From: Alcaligenaceae bacterium
GTDB lineage: Bacteria; Pseudomonadota; Gammaproteobacteria; Burkholderiales; Burkholderiaceae_B
Direction of reading: 5' to 3'
DNA length: 47,029 nucleotides
Assembly: GCA_029263615.1 (NCBI GenBank)
Contig: JAJUFT010000008.1
Location: 1 to 47,029 of the forward strand
A program made the translations under genes and the position numbers. Below, piece by piece: positions 19,100 to 29,211 of the stretch (its first letter is position 1; each line of letters opens with the position of its first letter). The notes below the pieces were generated by a model. The model was not told the origin of the DNA, ran no database searches, and worked only from the letters and a program-made list of their open reading frames with translations.

Positions 19100-20224
19100 A
19101 TGCAGCCGCTCGCCGCCTACGCCTGCGACCCGGAGCGCACGCGCGGGCGCGTGCACCACGAGGCGCCTCCGCAGGGGCGCAACCATTTCCAGCGGGACCG
19201 CGACCGCATCATCCATTGCCGGGCGTTCCGGCTGCTGGAATACAAGACGCAGGTCTTCATCAACCATGAAGGCGACCTGTTCCGCACCCGGCTGACTCAC
19301 AGCATCGAGGTGGCACAGATTGCACGGTCGCTGGCCCGCAACCTGCGTCTGCATGAAGATCTGATCGAGGCCATTTCCCTGGCGCACGACTTGGGCCACA
19401 CTCCCTTCGGGCATGCGGGTCAGGATGAACTCAACGCCTGCATGCAGGAATTCGCCCCAGAAAGCGGGGGCTTCGAGCACAATCTGCAGAGCCTGCGCGT
19501 GGTCGACGAGCTGGAGGAACGCTACGCCGAGTTCAGCGGCCTGAACCTGTGCTTTGAAACGCGCGAGGGCATTCTCAAGCATTGTTCCTTGCGCAACGCC
19601 CGCCGGCTGGGCGACGTGGGCCTGCGGTTCATCGAGCGCACCCAGCCCTCACTGGAGGCCCAGATCGCCAACCTCGCCGACGAGATCGCCTACAACAACC
19701 ACGACATCGATGACGGCATCCGCTCCGGCCTGCTGCAGGTCGAACAACTGCTGGAAGTGGGCATCTTTGCGCGACACTACGAGGCCGTGGCCCGACGTTA
19801 CCCGGGGCTGGCCGGCCGCCGCCTGGTGAGCGAAACCATCCGCAGCATGATCAACACCCTGGTGATTGATCTGACCGAAACCACGCGTGCGGCCCTGGAC
19901 ATGCATCGTCCCCAGTCGGCTGACGAGGTTCGCGTGGCGCCGCCGCTGGCGGCCTTCTCACCCGAGATTCGTGCCGAGGCCGACGAACTCAAACGCTTTC
20001 TGATGCGCAACCTTTACCGGCATTCACGCGTCATGCGCATGACGCGCAAGGCTCGCAACATCGTGCGCGAGCTGTTCATTACTTTCCATGAAGACCCGCG
20101 GTTGCTGGCCAGTGATTGGCGGCGCGACGACCCGCTGCAGCAGGCGCGCGCCATCGCCGACTATATTGCGGGCATGACGGACCGCTACGCCATCAGCGAA
20201 CACCGCAATCTGTTCCAGATGTAG
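19100..20224 (+). CDS. dgt: Deoxyguanosinetriphosphate triphosphohydrolase-like protein (HD domain)
   Basis: This 374-residue HD-domain protein belongs to the dGTPase family, which cleaves dNTPs to a nucleoside and tripolyphosphate. Metal-binding residues are visible in the [13 protein letters not shown] segment and the HD pair near residues 96-97 ([13 protein letters not shown]), with a further conserved block [12 protein letters not shown]. The length and the [20 protein letters not shown] opening match the shorter subfamily often annotated as dGTPase-like; its exact nucleotide preference cannot be read from sequence. It follows aroB by two bases. The stop is TAG, and the opposing uvrA ends 18 bases further on. 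Confidence 0.95.
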   Translation: MQPLAAYACDPERTRGRVHHEAPPQGRNHFQRDRDRIIHCRAFRLLEYKTQVFINHEGDLFRTRLTHSIEVAQIARSLARNLRLHEDLIEAISLAHDLGHTPFGHAGQDELNACMQEFAPESGGFEHNLQSLRVVDELEERYAEFSGLNLCFETREGILKHCSLRNARRLGDVGLRFIERTQPSLEAQIANLADEIAYNNHDIDDGIRSGLLQVEQLLEVGIFARHYEAVARRYPGLAGRRLVSETIRSMINTLVIDLTETTRAALDMHRPQSADEVRVAPPLAAFSPEIRAEADELKRFLMRNLYRHSRVMRMTRKARNIVRELFITFHEDPRLLASDWRRDDPLQQARAIADYIAGMTDRYAISEHRNLFQM

Positions 20225-20242
20225 GCGGCGTCGGGCCGCGGC

Positions 20243-23083
20243 CTAGAGCAGCGGGCGCAAGTAACGACCGGTATGGCTGTCCGCGCAGGCCGCAATGTCT
20301 TCCGGCGTTCCCTGCGCCACGATGCGACCCCCGCCGCTGCCGCCCTCGGGGCCCAGGTCGATTACCCAGTCCGCCGTCTTGATCACATCCAGATTGTGTT
20401 CGATCACGACCACGGTGTTGCCGGCTTCGACGAGTTTGCGCAGGACATCGAGCAGCAAGGCAATGTCGTGAAAGTGCAGACCGGTGGTGGGTTCGTCCAG
20501 GATGTATAGCGTGCGCCCCGTGCTGCGGCGCGACAGTTCCAGCGCCAGCTTGACGCGCTGCGCCTCGCCGCCCGACAGCGTCGTGGCGCTTTGCCCCAGG
20601 CGCAGGTACGAGAGGCCCACGTCCATCAATGTCTGCAATTTGCGCGCGACGGCCGGCACCGAGCTGAAATACCCGAGCGCCTGCTCGACCGTCAGGTCCA
20701 GCACTTCACTGATGTTGCGCCCGCGATAGTGAATTTCCAGCGTTTCCCGGTTGTAGCGCTTGCCGCCACAGACATCGCAGTCCACGTACATGTCAGGCAG
20801 GAAGTGCATTTCCACTTTCACCACACCGTCGCCCTGGCAGGCCTCGCATCGCCCGCCCTTCACATTGAAGGAAAAGCGCCCGGCATCGTAGCCGCGGGTG
20901 CGCGCTTCCGGCACGCCGGCAAAGAGTTCCCGAATGGGCGTGAACATGCCCGTGTAGGTGGCAGGGTTGCTGCGTGGCGTCCGGCCGATGGGGCTCTGGT
21001 CCACCGTGATGATTTTGTCGAAGTGCTCCAGGCCCTCCAGGCTGTCATACGCTGCGGGTTCTGCCTGGGCGCGGTGCAGGGCACGGGCCACGGCCACCGC
21101 CAGAGTGTCATTCACCAGCGTGGATTTTCCCGAGCCCGACACGCCACTGATGCAGACAAAATGACCGGCAGGAATGGCCAGGTTGACCGACTTCAGGTTG
21201 TTCCCCCGCGCTCCTTTGAGCGTGAGCCAGGGCTGGTCCTCGGCAATGGGTTTGCGCGGCGGAATCTCGATGCGACGCGTGCCGCTCAGATACTGGCCTG
21301 TCAGAGAATCCGGATTTGCGGCGATGTCTTCCGGTGACCCGCTGGCCACGACGTGACCGCCGTGCTCGCCGGCGCCCGGGCCCATGTCGAGGATGTAATC
21401 CGCCGAGCGGATCATGTCTTCGTCATGCTCCACCACGATCACACTGTTGCCCAGGTCGCGCAGGTGGCGAAGGGTGTCGATCAGGCGGTCATTGTCGCGC
21501 TGGTGCAGCCCGATCGAGGGCTCGTCCAGCACGTACATCACCCCCGTCAGCCCCGAGCCGATCTGGCTGGCCAGACGAATGCGCTGCGCTTCTCCGCCGG
21601 AAATGGTGTCGGCGCTGCGGTCCAGGGAAAGGTAATTCAGGCCCACATTGTTCAGAAAGCGCAGCCGCGCAATGATCTCGCGGATGATGCGGTCGGCCAC
21701 TTCCTTGCGCGCCCCGTGCAGCGTCAGCTGCTCGAACCACTGCAGGCAGTCGGCCAGCGACATGGCCTCCACCTCATAGATCGGCAGGCCGCGCCGCTCA
21801 TGGTCGCCTGCTTCGTCGCCGATCAGCACATGGCGCGCTTCTTCGCGCAGCCGTGAGCCGTGGCAATGCGGACACGTCTGGGTCTGACGCAGCTTGCCCA
21901 GTTCTTCACGCACGGCGCTGGAGTCGGTTTCGCGCCAGCGCCGTTCCAGATTCGGAATCACCCCTTCGAAGGGATGGCGTCGCACCGTGCTGCGGCCTTT
22001 TTCGTTGATGTAGAGGAAGGCAATCTCCTCGTCGCCGGAGCCATAGAGCACGCGCTGTCGCACGGTTTCCGGCAGCTGTTCGAACGGCGTGTCGAGGTCG
22101 AAGTCGTAATGGGCGGCGAGGCTGTTCAGCAATGTGAAGGTGAAGGCATTGCGACGGTCCCAGCCGGTGATGGCCCCACTGGCCAGGCTCAGTTCCGGGA
22201 AGGCCACGATGCGCCGCGGGTCGAAGACCTCGACATGGCCCAGCCCGTCGCACGTGGGGCAGGCCCCGGCCGGGTTGTTGAAGCTGAACAGTCGCGGCTC
22301 CATCTCCGTGAGGCTGTGATGGCAGATCGGGCAGGCGTAATGGCTGGAAAACGGGTGTTCTTCGTCGCTGTCCATGTTCAGGGCAATGGCCCGGCCATCG
22401 GCCAGCCGCAGGGCGGTCTCGAAGCTTTCACTGAGGCGCTGCTTGGCGTCCGGGCGGATGCGCAGGCGGTCCACCACGACGTCCACGTCATGCTTTTCCG
22501 TTTTCTTCAGCACCGGGGCGTCTTCAATGGCCACCATTTCGCCATTCACCCGTAGCCGCACGTATCCCTGCGCCTGCAGCCTGGCGAATTCGTCCTCAAA
22601 ACTTCCTTTGCGCCCGCGCGCCACAGGCGCCAGGATGGCCAGCCGGCTTTCCGGCGCCCAGGCCAGCACTCCGTCGACCATCTGCGAAACACTCTGGGCC
22701 TGCAGGGGAAGCCCATGCTCTGGGCAATAGGGGGTACCCACCCGTGCGTACAATAGGCGCAGGTAGTCGTGAATTTCGGTGATGGTGCCCACCGTGGAGC
22801 GCGGGTTGTGGCCGGCAGACTTCTGTTCAATGGAAATGGCCGGCGACAGGCCCTCGATCATGTCCACATCGGGCTTGCTCATGAGCTGAAGAAACTGTCG
22901 GGCGTAGGCGGACAGGCTCTCCACGTAGCGGCGCTGCCCTTCTGCATAAAGGGTGTCGAAGGCCAGAGACGACTTGCCGGAGCCTGACAGGCCCGTCATC
23001 ACCACCAGCTTGCGTCTGGGCAAGTCGACGGAAATGTTCTTCAGGTTGTGAGTGCGCGCACCTCGAATGCGAATGAATTCCAT
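20243..23083 (-). CDS. uvrA: Excinuclease ABC subunit A
   Basis: UvrA is the damage-sensing ATPase of nucleotide excision repair. The 946-residue protein has two ABC modules. Walker A motifs are GLSGSGKSS near residue 31 and GVSGSGKST near residue 640. The signature LSGGEAQR-type motifs occur before each DEP Walker B ([20 protein letters not shown]). Two zinc modules are visible, one with CPIC...CPTC and one with CEAC...CDVC. Length is normal. It is divergent from an MFS gene, with ssb beyond, the usual arrangement in proteobacteria. I looked for a LexA-type CTGT-N8-ACAG site in the 106-base divergent gap and saw none with correct spacing. Confidence 0.99.
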   Translation of the reverse strand: MEFIRIRGARTHNLKNISVDLPRRKLVVMTGLSGSGKSSLAFDTLYAEGQRRYVESLSAYARQFLQLMSKPDVDMIEGLSPAISIEQKSAGHNPRSTVGTITEIHDYLRLLYARVGTPYCPEHGLPLQAQSVSQMVDGVLAWAPESRLAILAPVARGRKGSFEDEFARLQAQGYVRLRVNGEMVAIEDAPVLKKTEKHDVDVVVDRLRIRPDAKQRLSESFETALRLADGRAIALNMDSDEEHPFSSHYACPICHHSLTEMEPRLFSFNNPAGACPTCDGLGHVEVFDPRRIVAFPELSLASGAITGWDRRNAFTFTLLNSLAAHYDFDLDTPFEQLPETVRQRVLYGSGDEEIAFLYINEKGRSTVRRHPFEGVIPNLERRWRETDSSAVREELGKLRQTQTCPHCHGSRLREEARHVLIGDEAGDHERRGLPIYEVEAMSLADCLQWFEQLTLHGARKEVADRIIREIIARLRFLNNVGLNYLSLDRSADTISGGEAQRIRLASQIGSGLTGVMYVLDEPSIGLHQRDNDRLIDTLRHLRDLGNSVIVVEHDEDMIRSADYILDMGPGAGEHGGHVVASGSPEDIAANPDSLTGQYLSGTRRIEIPPRKPIAEDQPWLTLKGARGNNLKSVNLAIPAGHFVCISGVSGSGKSTLVNDTLAVAVARALHRAQAEPAAYDSLEGLEHFDKIITVDQSPIGRTPRSNPATYTGMFTPIRELFAGVPEARTRGYDAGRFSFNVKGGRCEACQGDGVVKVEMHFLPDMYVDCDVCGGKRYNRETLEIHYRGRNISEVLDLTVEQALGYFSSVPAVARKLQTLMDVGLSYLRLGQSATTLSGGEAQRVKLALELSRRSTGRTLYILDEPTTGLHFHDIALLLDVLRKLVEAGNTVVVIEHNLDVIKTADWVIDLGPEGGSGGGRIVAQGTPEDIAACADSHTGRYLRPLL

Positions 23084-23189
23084 TCTGTTGCCAGCCTACC
23101 TTTTTCCGTTTTCCACAGGCCCCTTTTTCAAGAGCCAACTTGCTACTATAGCGCGCAGTCAATTTCCGAGAATCCGAGAGTACCTCTTC

Positions 23190-24392
23190 ATGACCCAGGC
23201 AGCCGCCAGCGCCAACAGGAAGCCCCGTCTCAAGCTCACCGCGATCGAACGCAAGGCCAGCATCATGCTGGCACTGCTGTTTGCTTCGCGCATGTTGGGG
23301 CTGTTTCTGCTCACGCCGGTGTTCGCCGTGGCAGCGCAGGCCATTCCCGGCGGCAACGACGCCACCCGGGTCGGGCTGGCGCTGGGCGCTTATGGCCTGA
23401 CGCAGGCCATCATGCAGATTCCCCTGGGCATGGCCTCCGACAAATTCGGCCGGCGCGCGGTCATCGTGTCCGGCATGGTGCTGTTCGTCGTCGGCGGCGT
23501 GATCTGCGCCCTCGCCAGCAATGTGGACTGGATCATCGTGGGGCGCACGCTTCAGGGGCTGGGGGCCGTGTCTGCCGCCATCACGGCGTGGGTGGCCGAT
23601 GCCACACGCCCGGAGGTACGTACGCGCGCCATGGCCATGGTGGGCGCCTCCATCGGGCTGTCGTTTGCCGTCTCGCTCGTGCTTTCGCCCGTGCTGGTGG
23701 GCAGCTTCGGCCTGTCCGGGCTGTTCTGGGCCATCAGCCTGCTGGGTTTCATCTGCCTCCTGATTGCGGCTTTTGCGGTTCCGGTGGTGCCCCGACAGGA
23801 AGACGACATCATCCAGGCGCGTGCCCGCGACGTGCTCGCCCACGTCGATCTGTTGCGCCTGAACTTCGGCGTCTTCGTGCTGCATTTCGTGCTCATGGCA
23901 CTGTTCATCGTCATGCCGGGCATGCTCGCGCGGCTGGGAGGCTACGACACGGGCAGCCTCTGGAAGGTTTACCTGCCCGTCATCGCCCTGTCCTTCGTCG
24001 CCATGGTGCCGGCAGTGTTCCACACCGAAACGCGTCGCCTGCACAAGCGTTCGCTCGAGGCCTGCGTGCTGGGCATGGCCATCGTGCTCGCGCTCATGCC
24101 CCTGTTCGCGCAGTCGTTCGCGGCCGTCTTCACTCTGCTGGTCCTGTTTTTCGTGGCATTCAACATCCTGGAAGCCCTGCAACCCTCCCTGGTGTCGCGG
24201 GTGGCGCCCCCGGCCTTCAAAGGCCTGGCGCTGGGCTTCTACAATACCTCCCAGTCCCTGGGCGTTTTTCTGGGCGGCCTGGCGGGCGGCTTGCTGGCCT
24301 CCCGGGGCCAGGGCGAACTCGTCTTCTGGCTGGCCGCCGTGCTGGCAGGGGTCTGGCTGCTGGCCGCGCGCGGCATGCGGCAACCCGCTTGA
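23190..24392 (+). CDS. MFS transporter, drug-efflux-like (between uvrA and ssb)
   Basis: This is a 400-residue major facilitator with about 12 membrane segments. The loop 2-3 motif A reads GMASDKFGRRAVI, typical of proton-driven antiporters. The family resembles YajR/Bcr-type efflux proteins, but the substrate cannot be inferred. I place the start at the ATG at 23190 (MTQAAASANRKPRL), because translation from 23052 would begin inside uvrA on the other strand and add a tail without similarity. Upstream, TTTTCA (23125-23130) and TATAGC (23147-23152) could be a promoter with 16-base spacing. An MFS gene between uvrA and ssb is a frequent arrangement in Burkholderiales. Confidence 0.9.
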   Translation: MTQAAASANRKPRLKLTAIERKASIMLALLFASRMLGLFLLTPVFAVAAQAIPGGNDATRVGLALGAYGLTQAIMQIPLGMASDKFGRRAVIVSGMVLFVVGGVICALASNVDWIIVGRTLQGLGAVSAAITAWVADATRPEVRTRAMAMVGASIGLSFAVSLVLSPVLVGSFGLSGLFWAISLLGFICLLIAAFAVPVVPRQEDDIIQARARDVLAHVDLLRLNFGVFVLHFVLMALFIVMPGMLARLGGYDTGSLWKVYLPVIALSFVAMVPAVFHTETRRLHKRSLEACVLGMAIVLALMPLFAQSFAAVFTLLVLFFVAFNILEALQPSLVSRVAPPAFKGLALGFYNTSQSLGVFLGGLAGGLLASRGQGELVFWLAAVLAGVWLLAARGMRQPA

Positions 24393-24563
24393 GTGAAGCA
24401 CTGATCGCAGGAAACGCCCGCCAGGGCAGCTGCATGCAGGTGCCTCGGCATGCCGGCCGCTGTGTCGTCGGCATCACTCCGTACATCCCCGTGCCGCGGT
24501 AGGTTTCTGCGCCGCGATGCACGATAATCCTGCTAACCCATTCTCAAACATACAGGTGTAAAA

Positions 24564-25046
24564 ATGGCCTCCGTCAACAAAGTCATCCTCGTCGGCAACC
24601 TCGGCCGCGATCCCGAAGTTCGCTACAGCCCCGATGGCGCGGCGATCTGCAACGTCTCGCTGGCCACCACCTCCACCTGGAAGGACCGCAACACCGGCGA
24701 GCGTCGCGAAGAAACGGAATGGCACCGCGTGGTGTTCTACAACCGCTTGGCCGAAATTGCCGGCGAATACCTGCGCAAGGGTCGTTCCATTTACGTGGAA
24801 GGGCGTATCAAGACCCGCAAGTGGCAAGACAAGGAAACCGGCCAGGACCGCTACTCCACCGAGATCATCGCCGACCAGATGCAGATGCTCGGCGGCCGGG
24901 GTGACGAAATGGGCGGTGGCGGCGGCGATTTTTCGCAGGCCCCGGCACCGGCGCGTGCCCCCCAGCAGCGCCCGGCGCCCGCGCAACAGCAACAACGGGC
25001 CGAGCCCACCAACCTGGCCGACATGGACGACGACATCCCGTTCTGA
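24564..25046 (+). CDS. ssb: Single-stranded DNA-binding protein
   Basis: SSB coats single-stranded DNA during replication and repair and recruits partners through its acidic tip. The 160-residue protein has the N-terminal OB-fold ([20 protein letters not shown] through about residue 110), a Gly/Pro/Gln-rich linker, and the conserved C-terminal DDDIPF tip. An AGGTG element precedes the ATG, and GATAAT at 24523-24528 may be its -10 box. The 171-base gap upstream shows no gene. The converging MFS gene ends 14 bases after the stop. Confidence 0.98.
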   Translation: MASVNKVILVGNLGRDPEVRYSPDGAAICNVSLATTSTWKDRNTGERREETEWHRVVFYNRLAEIAGEYLRKGRSIYVEGRIKTRKWQDKETGQDRYSTEIIADQMQMLGGRGDEMGGGGGDFSQAPAPARAPQQRPAPAQQQQRAEPTNLADMDDDIPF

Positions 25047-25060
25047 TCGCTTTCAGGTTT

Positions 25061-26245
25061 TTACGCGCCGCGATTCAGCCGCAACAGCGCCACCAGCGCA
25101 GCCGCCCCCAGGGCGGCCGTCAGCACCAGCGCGGCGGCCCCCCATTGCGCGAGCGCCATGCCGAACAGCCAGGGCGCCGAGGCCTGAGCCAGCCGGGCGG
25201 GCACCATCAGCACACCCTGACGCTCTCCATAGCCTTGCGACCCGAAAATTTCCAGCGGCAGTGCGCCTTTCACCAGGGTCAGCAAGCCGTTGCCCACGCC
25301 ATGCAATATCCCGAAGACGGCGGCCAGAGGTGTGCCGAAGGCCAGCAACAGCACAGCGCCGACGGGGTGCATGGCCACGGCCAGTCGAGCGGTCATGATC
25401 GGCTTGATTCGATCCATGAAGGTCAGTTCCAGCAGTCTTGCGCCCACCTGCGCCGGTCCGATCAGCATGCCGACGACGATGGCGGCGGCCGCCGAGATGC
25501 CGGCCGCCTGCAGCACGGCGGGCAAGTGGGCGGCCATGGCAGCGCTGCTGAAGGCGGTGGCCGAAAAGAAGAAGGCGAGCAGCAGCATGCGGGCGTCGAT
25601 ATTCCTGAAGCCGTGAAGCAAGCCCTGGCGGGGCGGGCGGCCCGCTGCCGGTCGGGCGAGTACCGTGCCTTCCCTGGGTAGAGAGCAGTACAGGGGCAGG
25701 CACACCAGCGCATTTACGGCCGCCCAAGTCAGGCAGGCAATTCGCCAGTCGTAGTTGGCCTCGAGCCAGGCACTCACGGGCCAGCCCACGGTGCTGGCAA
25801 AGCCGCCCAGAAGGGTGATCCCGGTGATGGCGCTGCGGGCGGACTGTCCATACAGACGCACGACCGTAGCAAAAGCGGCCTCATACAGGCCGCTGGCCAG
25901 GCCAACGCCCATGCCCAGCCAGGCAAGCGTCAGCTGCCACACGGAGGTGGCGCTGGCCAAGAGCACCAGGCACAGGGCGAACAGCAGGCTGGAGCCGACC
26001 AATACTGGTTTGCCACCGAAGCGGTCAATCAATCGGCCCGTGAGCGGGCCGGAGGCGGCAGCCACGATCAGTGCCAGGGAGAACAGACCGAACAGGTCCG
26101 AGCGTTCGAGGCCGAGCTCCGCGGCCATGGAGCCACCCAGCACGGCGGGAAGATAGTAGGTTGACGCCCAGGCAAAGGTCTGGGCGACGCCAAGAATCAG
26201 CACGACTCTCAGTTTCCGTTTTTGATCCGCCGCGTCGGTCCGCAT
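25061..26245 (-). CDS. MFS transporter
   Basis: This is a 394-residue major facilitator with about 12 hydrophobic segments and a motif A-like loop, GRLIDRFGGKPVLV. The opening segment VVLILGVAQTFAWASTYYLPAVLGG resembles members of the monocarboxylate/oxalate-type or unknown-substrate group; I cannot assign a substrate. It starts 46 bases after the alpha/beta hydrolase gene on the same strand, so the two are probably co-transcribed, and the transporter may move the hydrolase's substrate or product. That link is inference. It converges on ssb with a 14-base gap and no clear terminator. Confidence 0.88.
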   Translation of the reverse strand: MRTDAADQKRKLRVVLILGVAQTFAWASTYYLPAVLGGSMAAELGLERSDLFGLFSLALIVAAASGPLTGRLIDRFGGKPVLVGSSLLFALCLVLLASATSVWQLTLAWLGMGVGLASGLYEAAFATVVRLYGQSARSAITGITLLGGFASTVGWPVSAWLEANYDWRIACLTWAAVNALVCLPLYCSLPREGTVLARPAAGRPPRQGLLHGFRNIDARMLLLAFFFSATAFSSAAMAAHLPAVLQAAGISAAAAIVVGMLIGPAQVGARLLELTFMDRIKPIMTARLAVAMHPVGAVLLLAFGTPLAAVFGILHGVGNGLLTLVKGALPLEIFGSQGYGERQGVLMVPARLAQASAPWLFGMALAQWGAAALVLTAALGAAALVALLRLNRGA

Positions 26246-26291
26246 GGCCTGTCGTCTTGAAAAAGGGGAGGGGAATGTTCAACCGGGTCGC

Positions 26292-27146
26292 TCACCCCTT
26301 CACCAGGGCCACCACTTTCCGGAATAACTCGCTGTTCGCATCCGCGAGGGCATTCACCACGTCGAAGTGGTCGCAGCCCGGAACATCGTAGCGTTCCATG
26401 GCGCGCGTCGCGCTGGAGAACCTGCATACATAGTCGTCCGATTGCCGCCGCAGATGTTCAGTTTCCGCGCCGCCGCACACGACCAACTGAGGCGCATGGC
26501 TCGGCATCGGGTGGAGCAGGGGGCTTTCCGTGTGGGCTTCCGCGGTGTCCAGGCCGAGATTGGCGTTGATGGTGGTGGACATCAGCGGGCGCAGGTCGAA
26601 CAGACCTGAAATGGGAATGCCACCCTTGATGAGATCGGGAGGCAGCGTCGGGGCGATGCGGCCCCAGTCGGTGCCCATGAGACGGGCGGTGATATGCCCC
26701 CCCGCCGAGTGGCCCGTCACGAAAAGTTGGTCCCGAGACCCTCCCAGCTCCGCAGCGTGATCATGGATCCATGCCACGGCGCATCGGGCCTGTTGCGTGA
26801 TGTGCGAGAGACGTACCGTCGGGCAAAGGTCGTAACTCACAAGCGCTACATGAATGCCCTGCTCGAGGAAAGGTTCGGCGACGAAACTGTAGAGAGATTT
26901 GTCGCCCCGCTGCCAATAGCCACCATGGAAATACACCAGAATGGGGCTGTTCGGCCGGCCTGAAGGAAAAAAATCCAGGCATTCGCGAGCCCTGGATCCA
27001 TATTTGAGGTTCAGCATGCCTTCGGCATATTGCCGAAATTCTTCGCTGCGGCGCACCCAGTCCGGTTCAACGGCAGTGGCGTAATCGGGGCGGCGAGCGC
27101 GGAAATTGTATTGTTCTTCAAGTTCTTGGGACAGGGCCTGAGTCAT
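26292..27146 (-). CDS. Alpha/beta hydrolase (esterase / kynurenine formamidase-like)
   Basis: This 284-residue cytoplasmic alpha/beta hydrolase has the oxyanion-hole HGG motif at residues 74-76 (VYFHGGYWQRGDK) and the nucleophile elbow GHSAGG with Ser147. A C-terminal histidine in GCDHFDVV is the likely catalytic base. The HGGYWQ form and length resemble the esterase/arylformamidase group that includes some kynurenine formamidases. No other tryptophan-degradation gene is present, so the substrate is left open. No signal peptide is seen. The neighbouring MFS gene lies 46 bases downstream in the same direction. Confidence 0.85.
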   Translation of the reverse strand: MTQALSQELEEQYNFRARRPDYATAVEPDWVRRSEEFRQYAEGMLNLKYGSRARECLDFFPSGRPNSPILVYFHGGYWQRGDKSLYSFVAEPFLEQGIHVALVSYDLCPTVRLSHITQQARCAVAWIHDHAAELGGSRDQLFVTGHSAGGHITARLMGTDWGRIAPTLPPDLIKGGIPISGLFDLRPLMSTTINANLGLDTAEAHTESPLLHPMPSHAPQLVVCGGAETEHLRRQSDDYVCRFSSATRAMERYDVPGCDHFDVVNALADANSELFRKVVALVKG

Positions 27147-27264
27147 CGTTGCGTGCTTCTTCTTCTACCAGTGCATGAGGGGTGGCGGCGCAAGCGCCGG
27201 CCACCACACCGGGAGAATACGGGACTTGGACGCTCAGCACCACTACCCGCAACGGCACTCAGCT

Positions 27265-27903
27265 TCAGCGCGGTGCCGCAGGCTCCGTTCCGGGAACCAC
27301 GACCTTGCCTTCCACCGAGCCGGGGGAGTTGGGATTGCCGGCTGCGTCACGCGTACCGACGGCAGCATCCTTGCGATCACGGCGTTTGTCCTGTTCCAGC
27401 GCTTCCTTCAACTGCTTGCCCATTTCAAGGTGGTTTTGCAGCGCGGGAAGATGTTTGGCCGCGAAGGCCTTCACTTCGGGGTCGTCTGCGTCGTCCGCCG
27501 CATCTTCAAAGAGGTCGACGGCGTCCTCATGTGCGTCCACGGCCACTTCTTCGGCGTATTCTTCATCAAAGCTCGCACCGTCTTCCTCGCGCAGTTTTTC
27601 AATCAGTTTGCGCTCGCCGCCTTCCAGTTCAACAGGCAGCTGGAAGCCTTTCTTTTCCGCCAGGGCCTTCAGCTCCTTGTCCACGGCGGTGTGGTCCTTA
27701 ATCATCATTTCGGCGTAACGCTTCACCTCCGGGTGTTGCGCTTTCTGGGCAGCGATCTCACTGGCCTGCATCTCCAGCATGCCGCTTTCACCCGCCTTGC
27801 GCAGGAAACGTTGATCGTCTTCCGACAGGCTGGCGGCCATGGCGCCGTGCATGAGAGCCAGTCCAGTTGCGGTGCAAAGAAGGGAAAGTTTCAGCTTCAT
27901 CAT
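27265..27903 (-). CDS. Periplasmic DUF4142 family protein
   Basis: The 212-residue product begins MMKLKLSLLCTATGLALM, followed by a signal-peptide cleavage region (AMAA-SLSE). The body is a helical, acidic domain of the DUF4142 type (ferritin-like predicted fold): FLRKAGESGMLEMQASEIA, HPEVKRYAEMMIKDH, and a second half with EVAVDAHEDAVDLFEDAA. The C-terminal 45 residues are charged and disordered. Function is unknown; members are often linked to envelope stress. The start at 27903 is supported by AAGGAATTG just upstream. It stands alone: 118 empty bases separate it from the hydrolase gene. Confidence 0.82.
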   Translation of the reverse strand: MMKLKLSLLCTATGLALMHGAMAASLSEDDQRFLRKAGESGMLEMQASEIAAQKAQHPEVKRYAEMMIKDHTAVDKELKALAEKKGFQLPVELEGGERKLIEKLREEDGASFDEEYAEEVAVDAHEDAVDLFEDAADDADDPEVKAFAAKHLPALQNHLEMGKQLKEALEQDKRRDRKDAAVGTRDAAGNPNSPGSVEGKVVVPGTEPAAPR

Positions 27904-27998
27904 CAATTCCTTGGTTGGACTATGGTGATGCCTGCTTTGCAAGCCCTGTTCCCGCCCATCCCGGGGCTTCATCTTTTCCGTGCGACGCGCCAGCATGA

Positions 27999-28172
27999 CC
28001 AGCCGCCCCAGCTGCGGCCCTCTCGGCCACGCGCGGCGACACCCCTGTGAAGGAACTCAAGGGCGCGTCCAAATCCATGTATGAATCCATGAGCAAGAAG
28101 GAACTCGACGACATGGCGTCCACCGGTCGCAAGGGAAAGCCCGAGCACGTCGACAAGAACAGGAAGGATTGA
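27999..28172 (+). pseudogene. DUF3008-like small gene lacking an intact 5' end
   Basis: The frame from 28047 to the TGA at 28170-28172 encodes a recognisable DUF3008-type C-terminal half: VKELKGASKSMYESMSKKEL, then DDMASTGRKGKPEHV. In the same frame, upstream codons still look family-like (ALSATRGDTP). A TGA at 27996-27998 then cuts the frame and no ATG precedes the conserved part; only a GTG at 28047 could start it, without a ribosome-binding site. The expected N-terminal Met-Pro-Ala segment has a weak echo in another frame, where ATGCCTGCT lies near 27930. I read this as a frameshifted or decayed copy. DUF3008 function is unknown. The rest of 27904-28266 contains only the promoter described next. 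Confidence 0.55.
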
Positions 28173-28185
28173 AAAAACTTGTTTC

Positions 28186-28214
28186 TTGAGCGCGTCCCTG
28201 CCTTTGTGAATAAT
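28186..28214 (+). promoter_or_regulatory. Candidate promoter of the dienelactone-hydrolase-like gene
   Basis: TTGAGC (28186-28191) and AATAAT (28209-28214) are 17 bases apart, a plausible sigma-70 pair. They lie just after the DUF3008-like remnant and about 50 bases before the hydrolase start at 28267. Confidence 0.4.
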
Positions 28215-28266
28215 CGCCGGAGGGCACCCGCGCGCCGTGGGCGCGAACGACAAGGAGATCAGGCAG

Positions 28267-29211
28267 ATGGGACGACGCAAGGCCAATACGCAGGCACGCC
28301 AGCCGGGCGTGCAGTCGGGCGAATACCGCCCATCTTCCCCGCATGGGGCAGAATACGACAGTCTGGTTCCCCCCTTGCATGTTGACCGGCGGGGGTTTCT
28401 GGTCACTTCACTGGCGGTGGGCTTTGCCGCGGCTGCAGCTCCGGTCGCCGCGCAGACCGCCATCAAGACGGACAAGGAAGGGCTCAAGGCCGATGCCGTG
28501 CGCATTCCGGTCAAAGGGGGCTCGCTGCCGGCGTATCGCGCCATGCCCGAGGGCGATGCTCCCGCGCCGGTGGTGCTCGTCATTCAGGAAATCTTCGGCG
28601 TGCACGAATACATCCAGGATGTCTGTCGCCGCCTGGCCAAAGAAGGCTACATGGCGGTTGCGCCCGAGCTGTTCGTGCGCCAGGGCGACCCCAACCGCTA
28701 CACGGAAATTCCGCGCTTGCTCAGCGAGGTCGTGAACAAGGTGCCGGACGAACAGGTGATGGCGGATCTGGACGCCACCGTGGCCTGGGCCGGGCAGAAT
28801 GGGGGCAACATCAACCGGCTGGGCATCACCGGTTTTTGCTGGGGCGGGCGCATCGTCTGGCTGTACGCGGCCCACAATCCGCGGCTCAAGGCGGGCGTGG
28901 CCTGGTATGGCCGCCTGGTCGGGGAAGCCGATGAATTGCGGCCGCGCCACCCGCTCGATGTGGTCAAGGACATCAATGCGCCAGTGCTGGCCCTGTATGG
29001 CGAGAATGACAGCGGCATTCCCCTGGAGAGCGTGGAGAAGATGAAGGCCGGGCTGGCCAAGGGCAGCGATGCCGCCAAGGCGTCGGAATTTGTGGTGTAC
29101 CCCGGGGCGCCCCATGCCTTCCACGCCGACTACCGGCCCAGTTATCGCGAAGAAGCCGCCAAAGATGGCTGGAAGCGGGCCCTTGCCTGGTTCGACAAGC
29201 ATCTGGCTTGA
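28267..29211 (+). CDS. Dienelactone hydrolase family protein with Tat-like signal
   Basis: This 314-residue protein has a dienelactone-hydrolase fold. The likely catalytic residues are Cys191 (GITGFCWGGR), Asp248 (YGENDSGIP) and His283 (GAPHAFHADY), with the family glutamate near residue 108 (IQEIFG). Ahead of the domain, DRRGFLVTS and a hydrophobic, alanine-rich stretch ending AAQ form a twin-arginine-type signal at about residues 40-63, so export in folded form is likely. An AAGGAG at 28252-28257 favours the ATG at 28267 over the GTG at 28237. The natural substrate is not evident; there are no chlorocatechol genes nearby. Confidence 0.9.
   Translation: MGRRKANTQARQPGVQSGEYRPSSPHGAEYDSLVPPLHVDRRGFLVTSLAVGFAAAAAPVAAQTAIKTDKEGLKADAVRIPVKGGSLPAYRAMPEGDAPAPVVLVIQEIFGVHEYIQDVCRRLAKEGYMAVAPELFVRQGDPNRYTEIPRLLSEVVNKVPDEQVMADLDATVAWAGQNGGNINRLGITGFCWGGRIVWLYAAHNPRLKAGVAWYGRLVGEADELRPRHPLDVVKDINAPVLALYGENDSGIPLESVEKMKAGLAKGSDAAKASEFVVYPGAPHAFHADYRPSYREEAAKDGWKRALAWFDKHLA

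Noticed and set aside
23084-23189. LexA (SOS) box between uvrA and the MFS gene
   Set aside because: A CTGT near 23083 and an ACAG near 23115 exist, but spacing is about 27 bases rather than the eight required by the E. coli-type consensus.
22827-24401. 524-codon minus-strand frame spanning the uvrA start and the MFS gene
   Set aside because: It is antisense to a clear MFS protein and out of frame with uvrA.
27175-28050. Long plus-strand open frame opposite the DUF4142 gene
   Set aside because: The minus strand has a clear signal peptide and family motifs; the plus-strand translation has no recognisable domain and reflects GC-rich codon bias. Only its last part near 27924-28050 was considered as a relic of the DUF3008-like gene start.
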